This document shows positions 17,287 through 25,360 of a stretch of 64,000 nt of DNA, piece after piece. Position numbers and translations under genes: made by a program. Below the pieces are notes generated by a model. The model saw only the letters and a list, made by a program, of their open reading frames with translations, searched no databases and was not told the DNA's origin. The stretch lies in NCBI RefSeq assembly GCF_016107655.1, contig NZ_JABASX010000001.1, positions 620,001-684,000 on the forward strand. Direction: 5' to 3'. This stretch comes from Brevibacterium antiquum. Its GTDB lineage: Bacteria > Actinomycetota > Actinomycetes > Actinomycetales > Brevibacteriaceae. Position 1 is the first letter of the stretch. Every line of letters starts with the position of its first letter.

Positions 17287-18078
17287 ATGGACGAGGATCA
17301 GGCCGCGAACGAGGGGCTCAACCACAACGGACAGTATTCGACTGCGACGACGGCTGAGGACTTCCGGATCAACATCGCCGAGGTGAATCGGCGCATCGAA
17401 TCCGCGGCTGCACGGGCCGGCCGCGACTCCTCTGAGATCGAATTGCTGCCAGTGAGCAAGACGGTTCCTCAGGAGAGGATCCGGGAAGCCGTTGCCGCCG
17501 GGTGCCACAAGCTCGGCGAGAACAAGGTGCAGGAGGCCTTCCGGAAGTCGGCCGAGATGTCTGACCTGGACATCGACTGGGCCGTGATCGGTCATCTGCA
17601 GTCGAACAAGGCACGTGACGTCGCGAAGTTCGCCTCCGAATTCCAGGCTTTGGACCGGCTGAAGGTCGCAGCTGCTCTCGACCGACGTCTCGAAGCGGCG
17701 GGTCGCAGCTTGGACGTCTACGTTCAGGTCAACACCTCGGCAGAAGAGTCGAAGTTCGGGATGCCGCCGGACGAACTGCTGAACTTCCTGCGAGAACTGC
17801 CGCAGTTCCCGAACCTGAACGTACAGGGCCTGATGACTCTCGCAGTGTTCTCCTCCGACCTCGATCGTGTCCGCACCTGCTTCCAGGGTCTGCGGACGCT
17901 GCGGGACCAGGCGCAGGAGACCGACCCCGAGCTGATCGGTGCCGGGAAACTCTCAATGGGCATGTCCGGGGACTACGAAGTGGCCATCGAAGAAGGAGCG
18001 AACTGCGTTCGGGTAGGCCAGGCCATCTTCGGCAGAAGGGCACTGCCTGACAGCTACTACTGGCCCGAGAACGGCTGA
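17287..18078 (+). CDS. YggS/PROSC family PLP homeostasis protein
   Basis: A 263-residue alanine racemase-like TIM-barrel protein of the YggS family, which binds PLP and buffers its cellular level. The PLP-binding Lys is K58 in LPVSKTV. Family motifs GENKVQEA, WAVIGHLQSNKAR, and the C-terminal LSMGMSGDYEVAIEEGANCVRVGQAIFG are all intact. The N-terminal 20 residues are an extra hydrophilic extension. Unlike in many Actinobacteria, it is not beside ftsZ-sepF but follows a PLP-dependent regulator by 23 bp, and may share its transcript. Confidence 0.9.
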   Translation: MDEDQAANEGLNHNGQYSTATTAEDFRINIAEVNRRIESAAARAGRDSSEIELLPVSKTVPQERIREAVAAGCHKLGENKVQEAFRKSAEMSDLDIDWAVIGHLQSNKARDVAKFASEFQALDRLKVAAALDRRLEAAGRSLDVYVQVNTSAEESKFGMPPDELLNFLRELPQFPNLNVQGLMTLAVFSSDLDRVRTCFQGLRTLRDQAQETDPELIGAGKLSMGMSGDYEVAIEEGANCVRVGQAIFGRRALPDSYYWPENG

Positions 18079-18088
18079 CTGCGCTCGC

Positions 18089-19060
18089 GTGTTCGCATCA
18101 CTGACCAGACATCAGGTTCTCTGGTACCTCATCGCCATAGTCGCAGGTGCTCTCATCGGGCTGGGACTTCCGGTGGCATCATCGGTCGCCGCCGCTGCGA
18201 TCACGCCATGCCTCATCGCGCTCCTGTTCGTGACATTCCTCGATATCCCGTTCGATGCAGTCCGTGATTCCTTCACCGACATGAAGTTCCTGGGCGCAGC
18301 TGCTGCCCTCGTCAACTTCGTTCTCGTCCCGCTCGTCGTCGCCGGCATCTATGTCATGATGCCTCCTGCTGAGCCCTTCATCCTGCCTGTCCTCATCGTT
18401 CTCCTCACCCCCTGCATCGACTACGTCCTCGTCTTCACCCGATTGGCCGGCGGCGACCACGTAAGTCTGCTGGCACTGACGCCGGTGCTCATGCTCGTCC
18501 AGATCATCCTCCTGCCGGTCTGCCTGTGGATCATTCTCGGCACCACCGGCGTCGGCCTGATCGCGCCTGGGCCCTTCATCGCCGCTCTCGTCATCTTCAT
18601 CCTCCTGCCGCTGGGTGCCTCAGTCCTCGTGCGTCTCCTGTCTCGGAGATCGACGGTCGTGGATCGCTGCGTCCAGAGTGTCTCGGGGTTGATGGTGCCG
18701 CTGATGATGCTTACCCTGGCTGTGATCGCCGCGGCGCAGGTGCCCCTGATCGCTTCGCATCTGTGGGAACTTGGCGGTGCCATAGCGACATTCGTCGTGT
18801 TCGCGGTCCTCATGACCTGCCTCGGCGCGATCCTGGCTCGGGTGCTGCCTCTGAGCGTGGGCCAGGGCAGAGCCCTCGTCTTCACCGCTGTCACCCGCAA
18901 TTCGCTGGTCATGCTCCCGATCGTGCGCGCCATCACCGCAGACGGCATCGGTCCATCGACCGTCGTCGCGCAGACGATGGTCGAGCTTGTCTTCATGCTC
19001 CTTCTGGTCCGTCTGGTCCCGCGAATCCTCCCGGACACCGCTGTGTCCGAAAACCGCTAG
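18089..19060 (+). CDS. Bile acid:sodium symporter/ACR3 superfamily transporter
   Basis: A 323-residue membrane protein with about ten helices of the BASS/ACR3-like superfamily. The discontinuous fourth-helix motif is present as LTPCIDYVLVFTRLAGGD (about residues 112-129), a form seen in proteins annotated as arsenic-resistance-like transporters. A second ion-site-like segment is TAVTRNSLVMLPIVRAI near residue 275. No arsR or arsC is next to it, so arsenite transport is not supported by context. GTG start at 18089, 10 bp after the yggS-type gene; no strong ribosome binding site. Confidence 0.75.
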   Translation: MFASLTRHQVLWYLIAIVAGALIGLGLPVASSVAAAAITPCLIALLFVTFLDIPFDAVRDSFTDMKFLGAAAALVNFVLVPLVVAGIYVMMPPAEPFILPVLIVLLTPCIDYVLVFTRLAGGDHVSLLALTPVLMLVQIILLPVCLWIILGTTGVGLIAPGPFIAALVIFILLPLGASVLVRLLSRRSTVVDRCVQSVSGLMVPLMMLTLAVIAAAQVPLIASHLWELGGAIATFVVFAVLMTCLGAILARVLPLSVGQGRALVFTAVTRNSLVMLPIVRAITADGIGPSTVVAQTMVELVFMLLLVRLVPRILPDTAVSENR

Positions 19061-19092
19061 TATTGACCTTCTTCTGCGAGCAGAATGGAAAC

Positions 19093-20547
19093 ATGCTCAC
19101 GACAGATCAGTGCTACCAGGCAGTGGCCGGGCGTGACAGGCGCTTCGACGGAATGTTCTTCACCGCGGTTCATTCAACGGGCATCTTCTGCCGTCCGTCC
19201 TGTCCGGCGAGAACTCCGCTGCGCAGGAACGTCGGCTTCTACCAGACCGCAGCGGCAGCGGCGGAAGCCGGATTCCGGGCCTGCAAACGGTGCCGACCCG
19301 ATGCCAGCCCGAATTCGCCTGAGTGGGACATTCGAGCCGATGTCACCGCCCGAGCCATGAGACTCATCCAAGATGGCCTCGTCGATCGGGAGGGGATCTC
19401 CGGCCTCGCCTCGGCGTTGGGATACAGTCCACGGCAGCTGGGACGAGTGCTGCAGTCCGAGATCGGCGTCGGGCCGCTTGCCATCGCCCGCACCGAACGC
19501 GTCAGGACTGCTCGCACGCTGGTCGAATCGACGACCTTGTCGATGAGCGAGATCGCCTTCGCAGCCGGATTCTCGAGCATTCGACAATTCAACGACACCT
19601 TCCGCGCCGTCTATTCGTCGACTCCGCGTGATCTGCGCACCAGCGCCGGGAAAGCGCACACCGGACAGGACATCACTGTCCGCCTCGCCTACCGGCCGCC
19701 ATTCGACCATGTTCACCTGTTCAGGTATCTGGGTGTGCGTGCGATTCCCGGAATCGAGGACGTCACCGGTGATCGCTACACCCGTTCACTGCGCTTGGCT
19801 CACGGACCTGCTGTCCTGACTCTGACACCGGGTGCCGGAGACTACATCGAATGCCACCTCCGTTTAGCCGATACCCGCGATCTGGGAAGCGCGGTCGCCA
19901 GGGCCAGGCGAATCCTCGACCTCGACGCGGACCCCATCGCTGTGCGAGCGACACTGACCGAGGCGGGCCTGTCCGCGCTCATCGACAGGTACCCGGGCAT
20001 CCGCTCCCCAGGAACAGGCGACCCCGTCGAACTCGCAATTCGAACGGTCCTGGGGCAGCAGATCTCCGTCAGCGCCGCGCAGACTCATCTGAATCGCCTG
20101 GTGACCACCTATGGTCAGGTGCTGCCTGATGAGCTGAGAGTCGGCACCGTCGACCGGGTCTTTCCCACCGCAACCGCAATCGCGGAGATCCCCGACGAGC
20201 ATTGGTCGCTGCCCGGCCGCAGGATCAGCACCCTGAGAACGCTGAGCTCACACCTGGCAGACGGCTCGATCGATCTGGGTCCGGGATGCGATCGGACGGA
20301 GGTCAACGACAGCCTGCTCGCCATCCCTGGAATCGGTCCGTGGAGTCTTGGCTACATTCGGATGCGTGCTCTGGGAGACCCCGATGTCCTTCTCAGTTCG
20401 GACCTCGGAGTCAGGAAGGCTATAGAGGAGCTCAACGGTTCAGGCACGGACATGACCGGTTGGACCCAGAAGACAGACCGCGCACGACCCTGGAGGTCCT
20501 ACGTCACCCATCTGCTGTGGGCCCATCACTCGCAGCCACAACCATGA
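19093..20547 (+). CDS. Ada-AlkA fusion: methyl-phosphotriester sensor, AraC HTH and 3-methyladenine DNA glycosylase II
   Basis: A 484-residue three-part protein. Residues 1-75 are the Ada N-terminal zinc domain with C33, C37, C64 and C67 (FCRPSC, CKRC), where C33 is the probable methyl acceptor from DNA phosphotriesters. Residues about 80-185 are an AraC-type HTH ([21 protein letters not shown]). Residues about 195-484 are AlkA_N plus an HhH-GPD glycosylase ([25 protein letters not shown]). It should both sense alkylation and excise alkylated bases. The frame is open 189 codons upstream, but that part is shadow of the transporter gene; ATG 19093 begins the Ada domain. ogt follows by 31 bp. 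Confidence 0.92.
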   Translation: MLTTDQCYQAVAGRDRRFDGMFFTAVHSTGIFCRPSCPARTPLRRNVGFYQTAAAAAEAGFRACKRCRPDASPNSPEWDIRADVTARAMRLIQDGLVDREGISGLASALGYSPRQLGRVLQSEIGVGPLAIARTERVRTARTLVESTTLSMSEIAFAAGFSSIRQFNDTFRAVYSSTPRDLRTSAGKAHTGQDITVRLAYRPPFDHVHLFRYLGVRAIPGIEDVTGDRYTRSLRLAHGPAVLTLTPGAGDYIECHLRLADTRDLGSAVARARRILDLDADPIAVRATLTEAGLSALIDRYPGIRSPGTGDPVELAIRTVLGQQISVSAAQTHLNRLVTTYGQVLPDELRVGTVDRVFPTATAIAEIPDEHWSLPGRRISTLRTLSSHLADGSIDLGPGCDRTEVNDSLLAIPGIGPWSLGYIRMRALGDPDVLLSSDLGVRKAIEELNGSGTDMTGWTQKTDRARPWRSYVTHLLWAHHSQPQP

Positions 20548-20578
20548 ACAGCACAGCGAATCAGGAACGGAGAACACA

Positions 20579-21106
20579 ATGACTATGACACTGACCCAGC
20601 CCACGGCGAACGCAGTGCGATACTCGATCATCGACTCGGGGTTGGGGAGGATTCTTCTCACCTCCGACGGCGATCACCTGACCGGACTCTACCTGGATGA
20701 TTTCGATCAGATCCTGGAACGACTGGCAATGCCAGGCGATGCCGAGCCGGTCCTTGACGACGGACTCACGGTGTTCGCGGCGACGGGGGAGCAGCTGGCC
20801 GAGTACTTCGCGGGCTCCCGCGTCGCCTTCGACATTCCATTGGCCCCGAAGGGCACCGAATTCCAACGCGAAGTCTGGCAGGCGCTGACAACGATTCCCT
20901 ACGGAGCAACCGCAGGATACGGGGAACTCGCTGCGTGGATCAGCAGACCGACAGCGGCACGTGCAGTGGGAGCCGCCAATGGGCGGAACCCGATCAGCAT
21001 CATCGTTCCCTGCCACCGTGTGATCGGAGCGAATGGGGCACTGACCGGCTATGCCTGGGGTGAAGAGAAGAAGCGAACCCTGCTCAACCTCGAGGCTGGT
21101 CACTGA
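20579..21106 (+). CDS. ogt: Methylated-DNA--[protein]-cysteine S-methyltransferase
   Basis: A 175-residue O6-alkylguanine-DNA alkyltransferase that transfers the alkyl group to its own Cys145 in PCHRVIG. The upstream helix-turn-helix region ([24 protein letters not shown]) and arginine-finger helix with [13 protein letters not shown] are complete. Length is normal for Ogt. It follows ada-alkA by 31 bp with GGAG 7 nt before the ATG, so the two form an alkylation-response operon. Self-inactivation by alkylation is the known mechanism. Confidence 0.94.
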   Translation: MTMTLTQPTANAVRYSIIDSGLGRILLTSDGDHLTGLYLDDFDQILERLAMPGDAEPVLDDGLTVFAATGEQLAEYFAGSRVAFDIPLAPKGTEFQREVWQALTTIPYGATAGYGELAAWISRPTAARAVGAANGRNPISIIVPCHRVIGANGALTGYAWGEEKKRTLLNLEAGH

Positions 21107-21139
21107 CGGCAGCCTCCCACTCGAGCCTCGCACACGAAG

Positions 21140-21175
21140 AAGGACCCGGCCCCATTGTGATGGGACCGGGTCCTT
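21140..21175. terminator. Bidirectional terminator between ogt and tRNA-Ala(GGC)
   Basis: A 16-bp stem, AAGGACCCGG then CCCAT on the left, with one C/A mismatch and a TGTG loop. It lies 33 bp after ogt and 7 bp beyond the 3' end of the minus-strand tRNA, so it can end both transcripts. Confidence 0.8.
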
Positions 21176-21182
21176 CGTGCGG

Positions 21183-21255
21183 TGGAGGTAAGGGGATTCG
21201 AACCCCTGACCTTCTCCATGCCATGGAGACGCGCTACCAACTGCGCCATACCCCC
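21183..21255 (-). tRNA. tRNA-Ala (anticodon GGC)
   Basis: A 73-nt cloverleaf: acceptor GGGGGTA/TACCTCC with G3-U70, D-arm GCGC/GCGC, anticodon stem TCTCC/GGAGA around ATGGCAT (anticodon GGC, reads GCC), T-arm AGGGG/CCCCT, discriminator A. The 3' CCA is not fully encoded. Confidence 0.95.
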
Positions 21256-21351
21256 GCTTGCTCGATCAATATTACTCAGGTGCACGCGGGACGACAAATC
21301 GGCGGAGAGTGACGCTGACCACACTCATGTGTCAAGCGGTGGCTGGGACGC

Positions 21352-21423
21352 GGAATCTGCGGGTGACTGGGACAGGGAGTCTGATGGTGGCCGGGGCAGG
21401 GGATCTGATGATGGCCGGGACCA
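21352..21423. repeat. Three tandem copies of a 24-bp degenerate repeat
   Basis: Units beginning GGAATCTG (21352), GGAGTCTG (21376) and GGGATCTG (21400) repeat every 24 bp, each containing GG-G-C-GGG and ending near CAGG. The third unit supplies the left arm of the hairpin at 21411-21446. No gene is supported here. Confidence 0.6.
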
Positions 21424-21446
21424 GGCGATCTCCCGGTCCCGGCCAT
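21411..21446 (-). terminator. Terminator hairpin after the small basic protein gene
   Basis: A perfect 12-bp stem (ATGGCCGGGACC / GGTCCCGGCCAT) with a 12-nt loop, starting 6 bp beyond the stop of the minus-strand gene at 21453. Confidence 0.7.
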
Positions 21447-21452
21447 CGGACA

Positions 21453-21683
21453 TCAGATCATGGGCCGAACATAGTAGAGGTACTTCGCGACTTCGCGTTC
21501 GCGCTGCTCCTTCACCCGCTCATCTCGAGCGAGTCTGCGAAGCTGCGCCTGACGACGGTCTCGACGAGTGATCCTATTGCGGTTCTTTGCGGCGGCAGCC
21601 GGACGGCGGGCCCATTGGATCAACTTGAGCCCGGCGTTCAGTGCCACACGCCGCGGATATGTGAAAGTGAATACCGTGGACAA
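21453..21683 (-). CDS. Small, highly basic hypothetical protein
   Basis: A 76-residue protein. The N-terminal half has a short amphipathic stretch (RRVALNAGLKLIQWARRP, residues 11-28); the second half is Arg-rich and charged, probably helical, ending AKYLYYVRPMI. I know no function; similar short basic proteins occur in Micrococcales. It is supported as a real gene by the TTG start with AAGGA 6 nt upstream and by a perfect hairpin just after the stop. The composition would suit a nucleic acid or membrane-surface binder, but that is speculation. Confidence 0.6.
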   Translation of the reverse strand: MSTVFTFTYPRRVALNAGLKLIQWARRPAAAAKNRNRITRRDRRQAQLRRLARDERVKEQREREVAKYLYYVRPMI

Positions 21684-22507
21684 AACGATTCCTTAATGTT
21701 TTCGGGCAGGGGAAATGCCCAAATGAGGGTTAGTGTTAATGTTCGAGGACAATGAGCTGAAGAAAGGCCCGAAGACTCGAATGAAAGCGACTTCTGGGAG
21801 ATGAATTCACGGATCGATGTCCGCCATGATCTGAGCCTCGGTGAGGATCAGATGAATTGACGGCAGCAGCCCACAGGCAGGCTCAATCGGATGAGTGGTT
21901 CAAAGCCCCGAAGGTCGATGGTGTTCATGAATGAACGCACCTGGTGAACAACGGCGTCCTGGCCGAGGCCACTTCAGGCGTGAATGCACCGTGTGAGCGC
22001 CAACGGTGGCGACACAGCGGTATGGCCTGGGTGATCCTGCGGCAGAGAAAGTACCGGCATTCAGATGACCGGTGGAGAAAGACGTAAGATGCGGCTGGAA
22101 TTCAGCCGACGAGCCCTTGTCCGCCAATCAAGCAGGCAGTGTTCCCGAGCCAGCGGTGCTGGGGCTTCGGAAATGCGATAATTTTCAGCATAGTTCTGCG
22201 CTCCCTTCTTGGTCGTGGATCTCGTTTGAGCGGCGTCAGTGCTCACAATGGACTATTGCAATTCTGGGGGTTGTGCGAATCCGTAATTGCACTGTCGAAT
22301 TTATCACAGGTGAAGAACTGTGTGTAGGTTTTGTTCATTCTTTCTGAACTTTATTACGGCTAAGGAGATTCGTGGTCTATTCGGACCGGTCATCGATCCG
22401 CACTGTCCCGTGGAGCACCTTTCCATCGGGCTCGGAATGTGAGGTCGAAGAATGCCTAGCTGCCGACGTAGAATCTTCTCAGACTCGCGACTCACTGGGA
22501 GAAGATC
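21684..22507. other. 824-bp gap with no convincing gene, partly AT-richer
   Basis: No frame on either strand gives a recognisable protein. The part from about 22160 to 22370 is visibly richer in A and T than the rest of the window. Small features seen: a direct repeat TTAATGTT at 21693 and 21736; a palindrome GTTCAT-GA-ATGAAC at 21923-21936; a ribosome-binding-like TAAGGAG at 22360 followed by a GTG, but the frame behind it runs out of frame into the next gene. The right end should hold the promoter and leader of the universal stress gene. Confidence 0.5.
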
Positions 22508-23407
22508 ATGTCACAGCCTGCTGCCACCCCTCGACGACTGGTCGTCGGATACATTGCCACCGACCGTGGACGCGACGCCATCGCGCTGGCCATCTCACTG
22601 GCACGTTCTGCTGGGATCGAACTCATTGTGACGATCGTGCGTCCGGAGTCATCGACCTTCACCGCAGGCAATTCGATTCCGCAGGACGGCACCGGGATCG
22701 TCTCGCAGCAGCTCGAAGACTGGCTCGACGAGGCACTGGCACTGGTGCCCGATGATGTCACGGCCCGCGGTGTCATCCACACCTCGTCCAATGAGTCCAA
22801 AGGTCTGATGGAGGTCGCCGAGACCGAAGGTGCGCTCGGTATCGTCATCGGTGCGCGGGCCACGACGCTGATGCGCTCATTCCGCATCGGGACTGTCGCG
22901 TCCTCGTTGCTCCATTCCTCAGTGGTCCCGGTGGTTCTGGCTCCGGCAGGCAACTCGGACATCGGTCCCGTCTCCCGAATCACCACACTCTTCGGCGCCC
23001 GCCCCGGAGCGGCAGCGCTCATCGGCGCCGCCGTGCAGTCAGCCGCTGCCCTCGACGTCGACCTGCGGCTGCTGTCTCTGATCGAGAACGACGGGCTCGG
23101 CGATGACGATACCGTGGAGATTCAGGAATTCGCCGAGGAGTACGGGGGAGCGGTGCTGGCCGGCCGCGCGGCCGAGATGTTCGAGTCGGGCCGAGCCGTC
23201 GTCAAGTCTCAGGCCGGAGCCGACATCGAGGACGCTGCCGCGAACGTGGACTTCCAACCCGGCGAGATCGCATTCATCGGTTCGAGCAGACTCGGCCGAG
23301 GCGGTCGCGTGTTCATCGGTGCTCGTGCCAGGCGACTGCTGCGTGTGCTGCCGGTACCTGTCGTCGTTGTGCCCCGGCGCCCGAGCAGCTCCGTCTCGAC
23401 GAAGTGA
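22508..23407 (+). CDS. Tandem-domain universal stress protein
   Basis: A 299-residue protein with two UspA-type domains (about 8-145 and 155-290). The first begins LVVGYIATDRGRDAIALAISLA and ends with a glycine-rich nucleotide-site segment (IVIGARATTLMRSFRIGTVASSLLHSS); the second ends FIGSSRLGRGGRVFIGARARRLLRVLPVPVVVV. The second domain's loop is less canonical. Such proteins bind ATP or act as stress chaperone-like factors. The start has GGGAGAA 4 nt upstream. The stop overlaps the start of the hydrolase gene (GTGA). Confidence 0.85.
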   Translation: MSQPAATPRRLVVGYIATDRGRDAIALAISLARSAGIELIVTIVRPESSTFTAGNSIPQDGTGIVSQQLEDWLDEALALVPDDVTARGVIHTSSNESKGLMEVAETEGALGIVIGARATTLMRSFRIGTVASSLLHSSVVPVVLAPAGNSDIGPVSRITTLFGARPGAAALIGAAVQSAAALDVDLRLLSLIENDGLGDDDTVEIQEFAEEYGGAVLAGRAAEMFESGRAVVKSQAGADIEDAAANVDFQPGEIAFIGSSRLGRGGRVFIGARARRLLRVLPVPVVVVPRRPSSSVSTK

Positions 23408-24273
23408 GCCTCTCTGCTCCAGCGCGCACCGACTTCACCGTCGACGGTCACCCAACCGCCGTGTGGGTGCACTCCGCGGAATCGACCGCGCGTCCTGTGC
23501 TCATGGTCCACGGATTCCGCGGCGACCACCACGGAATGGACCTCATGGCAGGGGCAATCCGTGATCGCGATGTCATCGTCGGCGATCTTCCCGGATTCGG
23601 CCTCACGCCTCCGCTGTCGGCAGGTCTGAGCCTCGACAGCTACTGCGATCATCTCGTCGGACTCATCGCAGAGGTGACTTCGCGTTGGCAGGCCGCGCCG
23701 ATCGTTCTCGGCCACTCCTTCGGGTCGATTCTGGTCGCGCATATGGCTGCGCGCCGACCGTCGACTGTTGGTGAGCTCATCCTCATCAACCCGATCACGA
23801 CACCGGCGCTCGAAGGCTCCGCCAAAGTGCTGACGGCTCTGACCCGTCTCTACTACAAGCTCGGAGCCCGGCTGCCGGAGACGATCGGTCACCAGCTGCT
23901 GGCCAATCCGGTCATCGTGCGGGCGATGAGTGAGGTCATGGCCACGACCAGTGACCGCGGGCTGCGACGCTATATCCACGACCAGCATGCTCGACATTTC
24001 TCCACCTTCAGCGATCGGGATTCACTTGCAGCGGCCTTCGAGGTCTCGGTCGCCCACACCGTCACCGAGGTGGCCGGCGACCTGAGGATGCCCACGCTCG
24101 TCATTGCCGGAGACAAGGACGCCATCGCCCCGATCCCGGCGACTCGCGAATTCGTATCGGAGTTGGCGAGTGCACAGTTCGTCGAACTCTCCGGTGTGGG
24201 GCACTTGGTGCACTATGAACGTCCCGAGGCAGCCGCCTCGGCGATCATGGGATTCTGTCGCGGCAGGGACTGA
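23404..24273 (+). CDS. Alpha/beta hydrolase
   Basis: A 289-residue alpha/beta-hydrolase fold protein. The oxyanion region is MVHGFRGDHHGMD (about 35-47), the nucleophile elbow is GHSFGS (Ser near residue 103), the acid Asp lies in IAGDKDAI (about 235), and the catalytic His in GVGHLVHYE near the C-terminus. A cap domain fills residues about 135-215. No signal peptide. The GTG start overlaps the stress-protein stop, so the pair is translationally coupled. Substrate is unknown. Confidence 0.85.
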   Translation: MSLSAPARTDFTVDGHPTAVWVHSAESTARPVLMVHGFRGDHHGMDLMAGAIRDRDVIVGDLPGFGLTPPLSAGLSLDSYCDHLVGLIAEVTSRWQAAPIVLGHSFGSILVAHMAARRPSTVGELILINPITTPALEGSAKVLTALTRLYYKLGARLPETIGHQLLANPVIVRAMSEVMATTSDRGLRRYIHDQHARHFSTFSDRDSLAAAFEVSVAHTVTEVAGDLRMPTLVIAGDKDAIAPIPATREFVSELASAQFVELSGVGHLVHYERPEAAASAIMGFCRGRD

Positions 24274-24290
24274 ATCAGGGACTGAACAGC

Positions 24291-24330
24291 GAAAGGGGGC
24301 CGATGCGAATCAACGCATCGGCCCCCTTTC
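24291..24330. terminator. Bidirectional terminator
   Basis: A perfect 17-bp stem beginning GAAAGGGGGCCG with an AATCAA loop and AT-rich base pairs at the foot (TTTC/GAAA). It lies between the hydrolase (plus) and the small membrane protein (minus). Confidence 0.9.
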
Positions 24331-24345
24331 GTTCATGCCAGGGTC

Positions 24346-24576
24346 TCAGCCCTTACGGTCGACGATCCAGTGATAGACCATGGGGACGATGAACGCAGCG
24401 GAGGAGGCGAGCAGACCGGCCCAGAAGAGCCAGAACTCGGTCCCCGGAGCGCCGTAGAATCCGGCACCGAAGAGGTAGAGACCGAACACGAAGAGGGCAA
24501 ACGAGAAGATGAAGACGATGACGTCAGCGAACGATGCTGAGTTCCGAGTTCTCTTCGTGGTGGCGATGTTGGACAT
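24346..24576 (-). CDS. Small two-helix membrane protein, hypothetical
   Basis: A 76-residue protein with a hydrophilic N-terminus (18 residues) and two hydrophobic helices, about 20-43 and 49-68, joined by a short loop GAPGTE; it ends VDRKG. The pattern is common in actinobacterial small membrane proteins of unknown function. The ATG has GGAGGAGA just upstream, a very good ribosome binding site. A strong bidirectional terminator follows its stop. It may be transcribed with the holin-like gene 109 bp upstream. Confidence 0.7.
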   Translation of the reverse strand: MSNIATTKRTRNSASFADVIVFIFSFALFVFGLYLFGAGFYGAPGTEFWLFWAGLLASSAAFIVPMVYHWIVDRKG

Positions 24577-24685
24577 GTTCTCCTCCGACGGTCATTGGGG
24601 TGCAGACTGACACACTGAAATTAAGTCTACACGCAGTAGAGAAGATTCCGGGTGCGGCTGACGCCCGAGTCACAGTGGGCACCGA

Positions 24686-25099
24686 TCAGTCGCGTGCGGA
24701 GCTCTTCTCCGGGACCAACCAGCCCAGGAGGGCGGAGACGATGGAGATGATGATCGCGGCGAAGATGGCCGAAGGGAAGAATGTGTCGATAGTGAACTGG
24801 AACGGGGTGAAGCCGCTGAGCCAACTGGTCAGCGCCAGCATGATCGCATTGATGACGATCGAGAACAGCCCCAGAGTCAGGCACGTGATCGGTGCGGACA
24901 CGAAGCTGAGGATCGGTTTGATGAACGCGTTCGCCAAACCGAAGATCAACCCGACGACGAGGTAGGAGATGATCGTGGCGGCGATCGGCCCAGTCTGGTC
25001 TTCCACGACTCGGTTTCCTGCGATGGCAACGCCAGGCAGAATCCAAGCCGCAACCCAGATCGCACATGCGTTGACGACTACTCGAGAGAGGAAGTTCAT
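24686..25099 (-). CDS. Phage-holin-family-4-type membrane protein (PF04020-like)
   Basis: A 137-residue protein with four membrane helices, matching the Phage_holin_4_2-type family: FLSRVVVNACAIWVAAWILPGV, then LIFGLANAFIKPILSF, LGLFSIVINAIMLALTSWL, and a last helix. The N-A-KPIL motif is the family hallmark. Despite the name these are ordinary chromosomal proteins in many bacteria and no other phage gene is near. Function is unknown. The ATG start has no clear ribosome binding site. Confidence 0.82.
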   Translation of the reverse strand: MNFLSRVVVNACAIWVAAWILPGVAIAGNRVVEDQTGPIAATIISYLVVGLIFGLANAFIKPILSFVSAPITCLTLGLFSIVINAIMLALTSWLSGFTPFQFTIDTFFPSAIFAAIIISIVSALLGWLVPEKSSARD

Positions 25100-25360
25100 G
25101 CAGATATCGTCCCATTCTCGTCTGCATTCTTACTGAGTCGCGGATGGGAATGAGGTCTGTGTCAGACGACGAAGGTGAGCAAGCTCAAACGCTTGAGTTC
25201 ACGATCACCCTCGTCGGCAGGCTCCGATCCCGGTAGCCTGGAAGAAGCGCCCACTGGCGCCGACATAGACAGCAGAGTGCATCTACCGAGTGATTTTGAT
25301 CCAGGTCACCACGGCGGCACCGACCCCCATCGCAATGATTCGGGGAGAAACTGGATTGAT

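Noticed and set aside
18089-19060. Arsenite exporter of an ars operon
   Set aside because: The transporter belongs to the wider BASS/ACR3 superfamily but no arsR, arsC or other ars gene is adjacent, so the specific role is not claimed.
18526-19092. Upstream extension of the Ada-AlkA gene
   Set aside because: It overlaps the BASS transporter in another frame and is not similar to Ada proteins.
22372-22755. 127-codon frame from GTG 22372 with TAAGGAG upstream
   Set aside because: It overlaps the universal stress protein gene out of frame for most of its length and reads as Arg/His-rich noise. A short leader peptide is possible but unsupported.
24686-25099. Prophage remnant suggested by the holin-like family name
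   Set aside because: Family members are ordinary chromosomal membrane proteins and no integrase, capsid or lysin gene is near.
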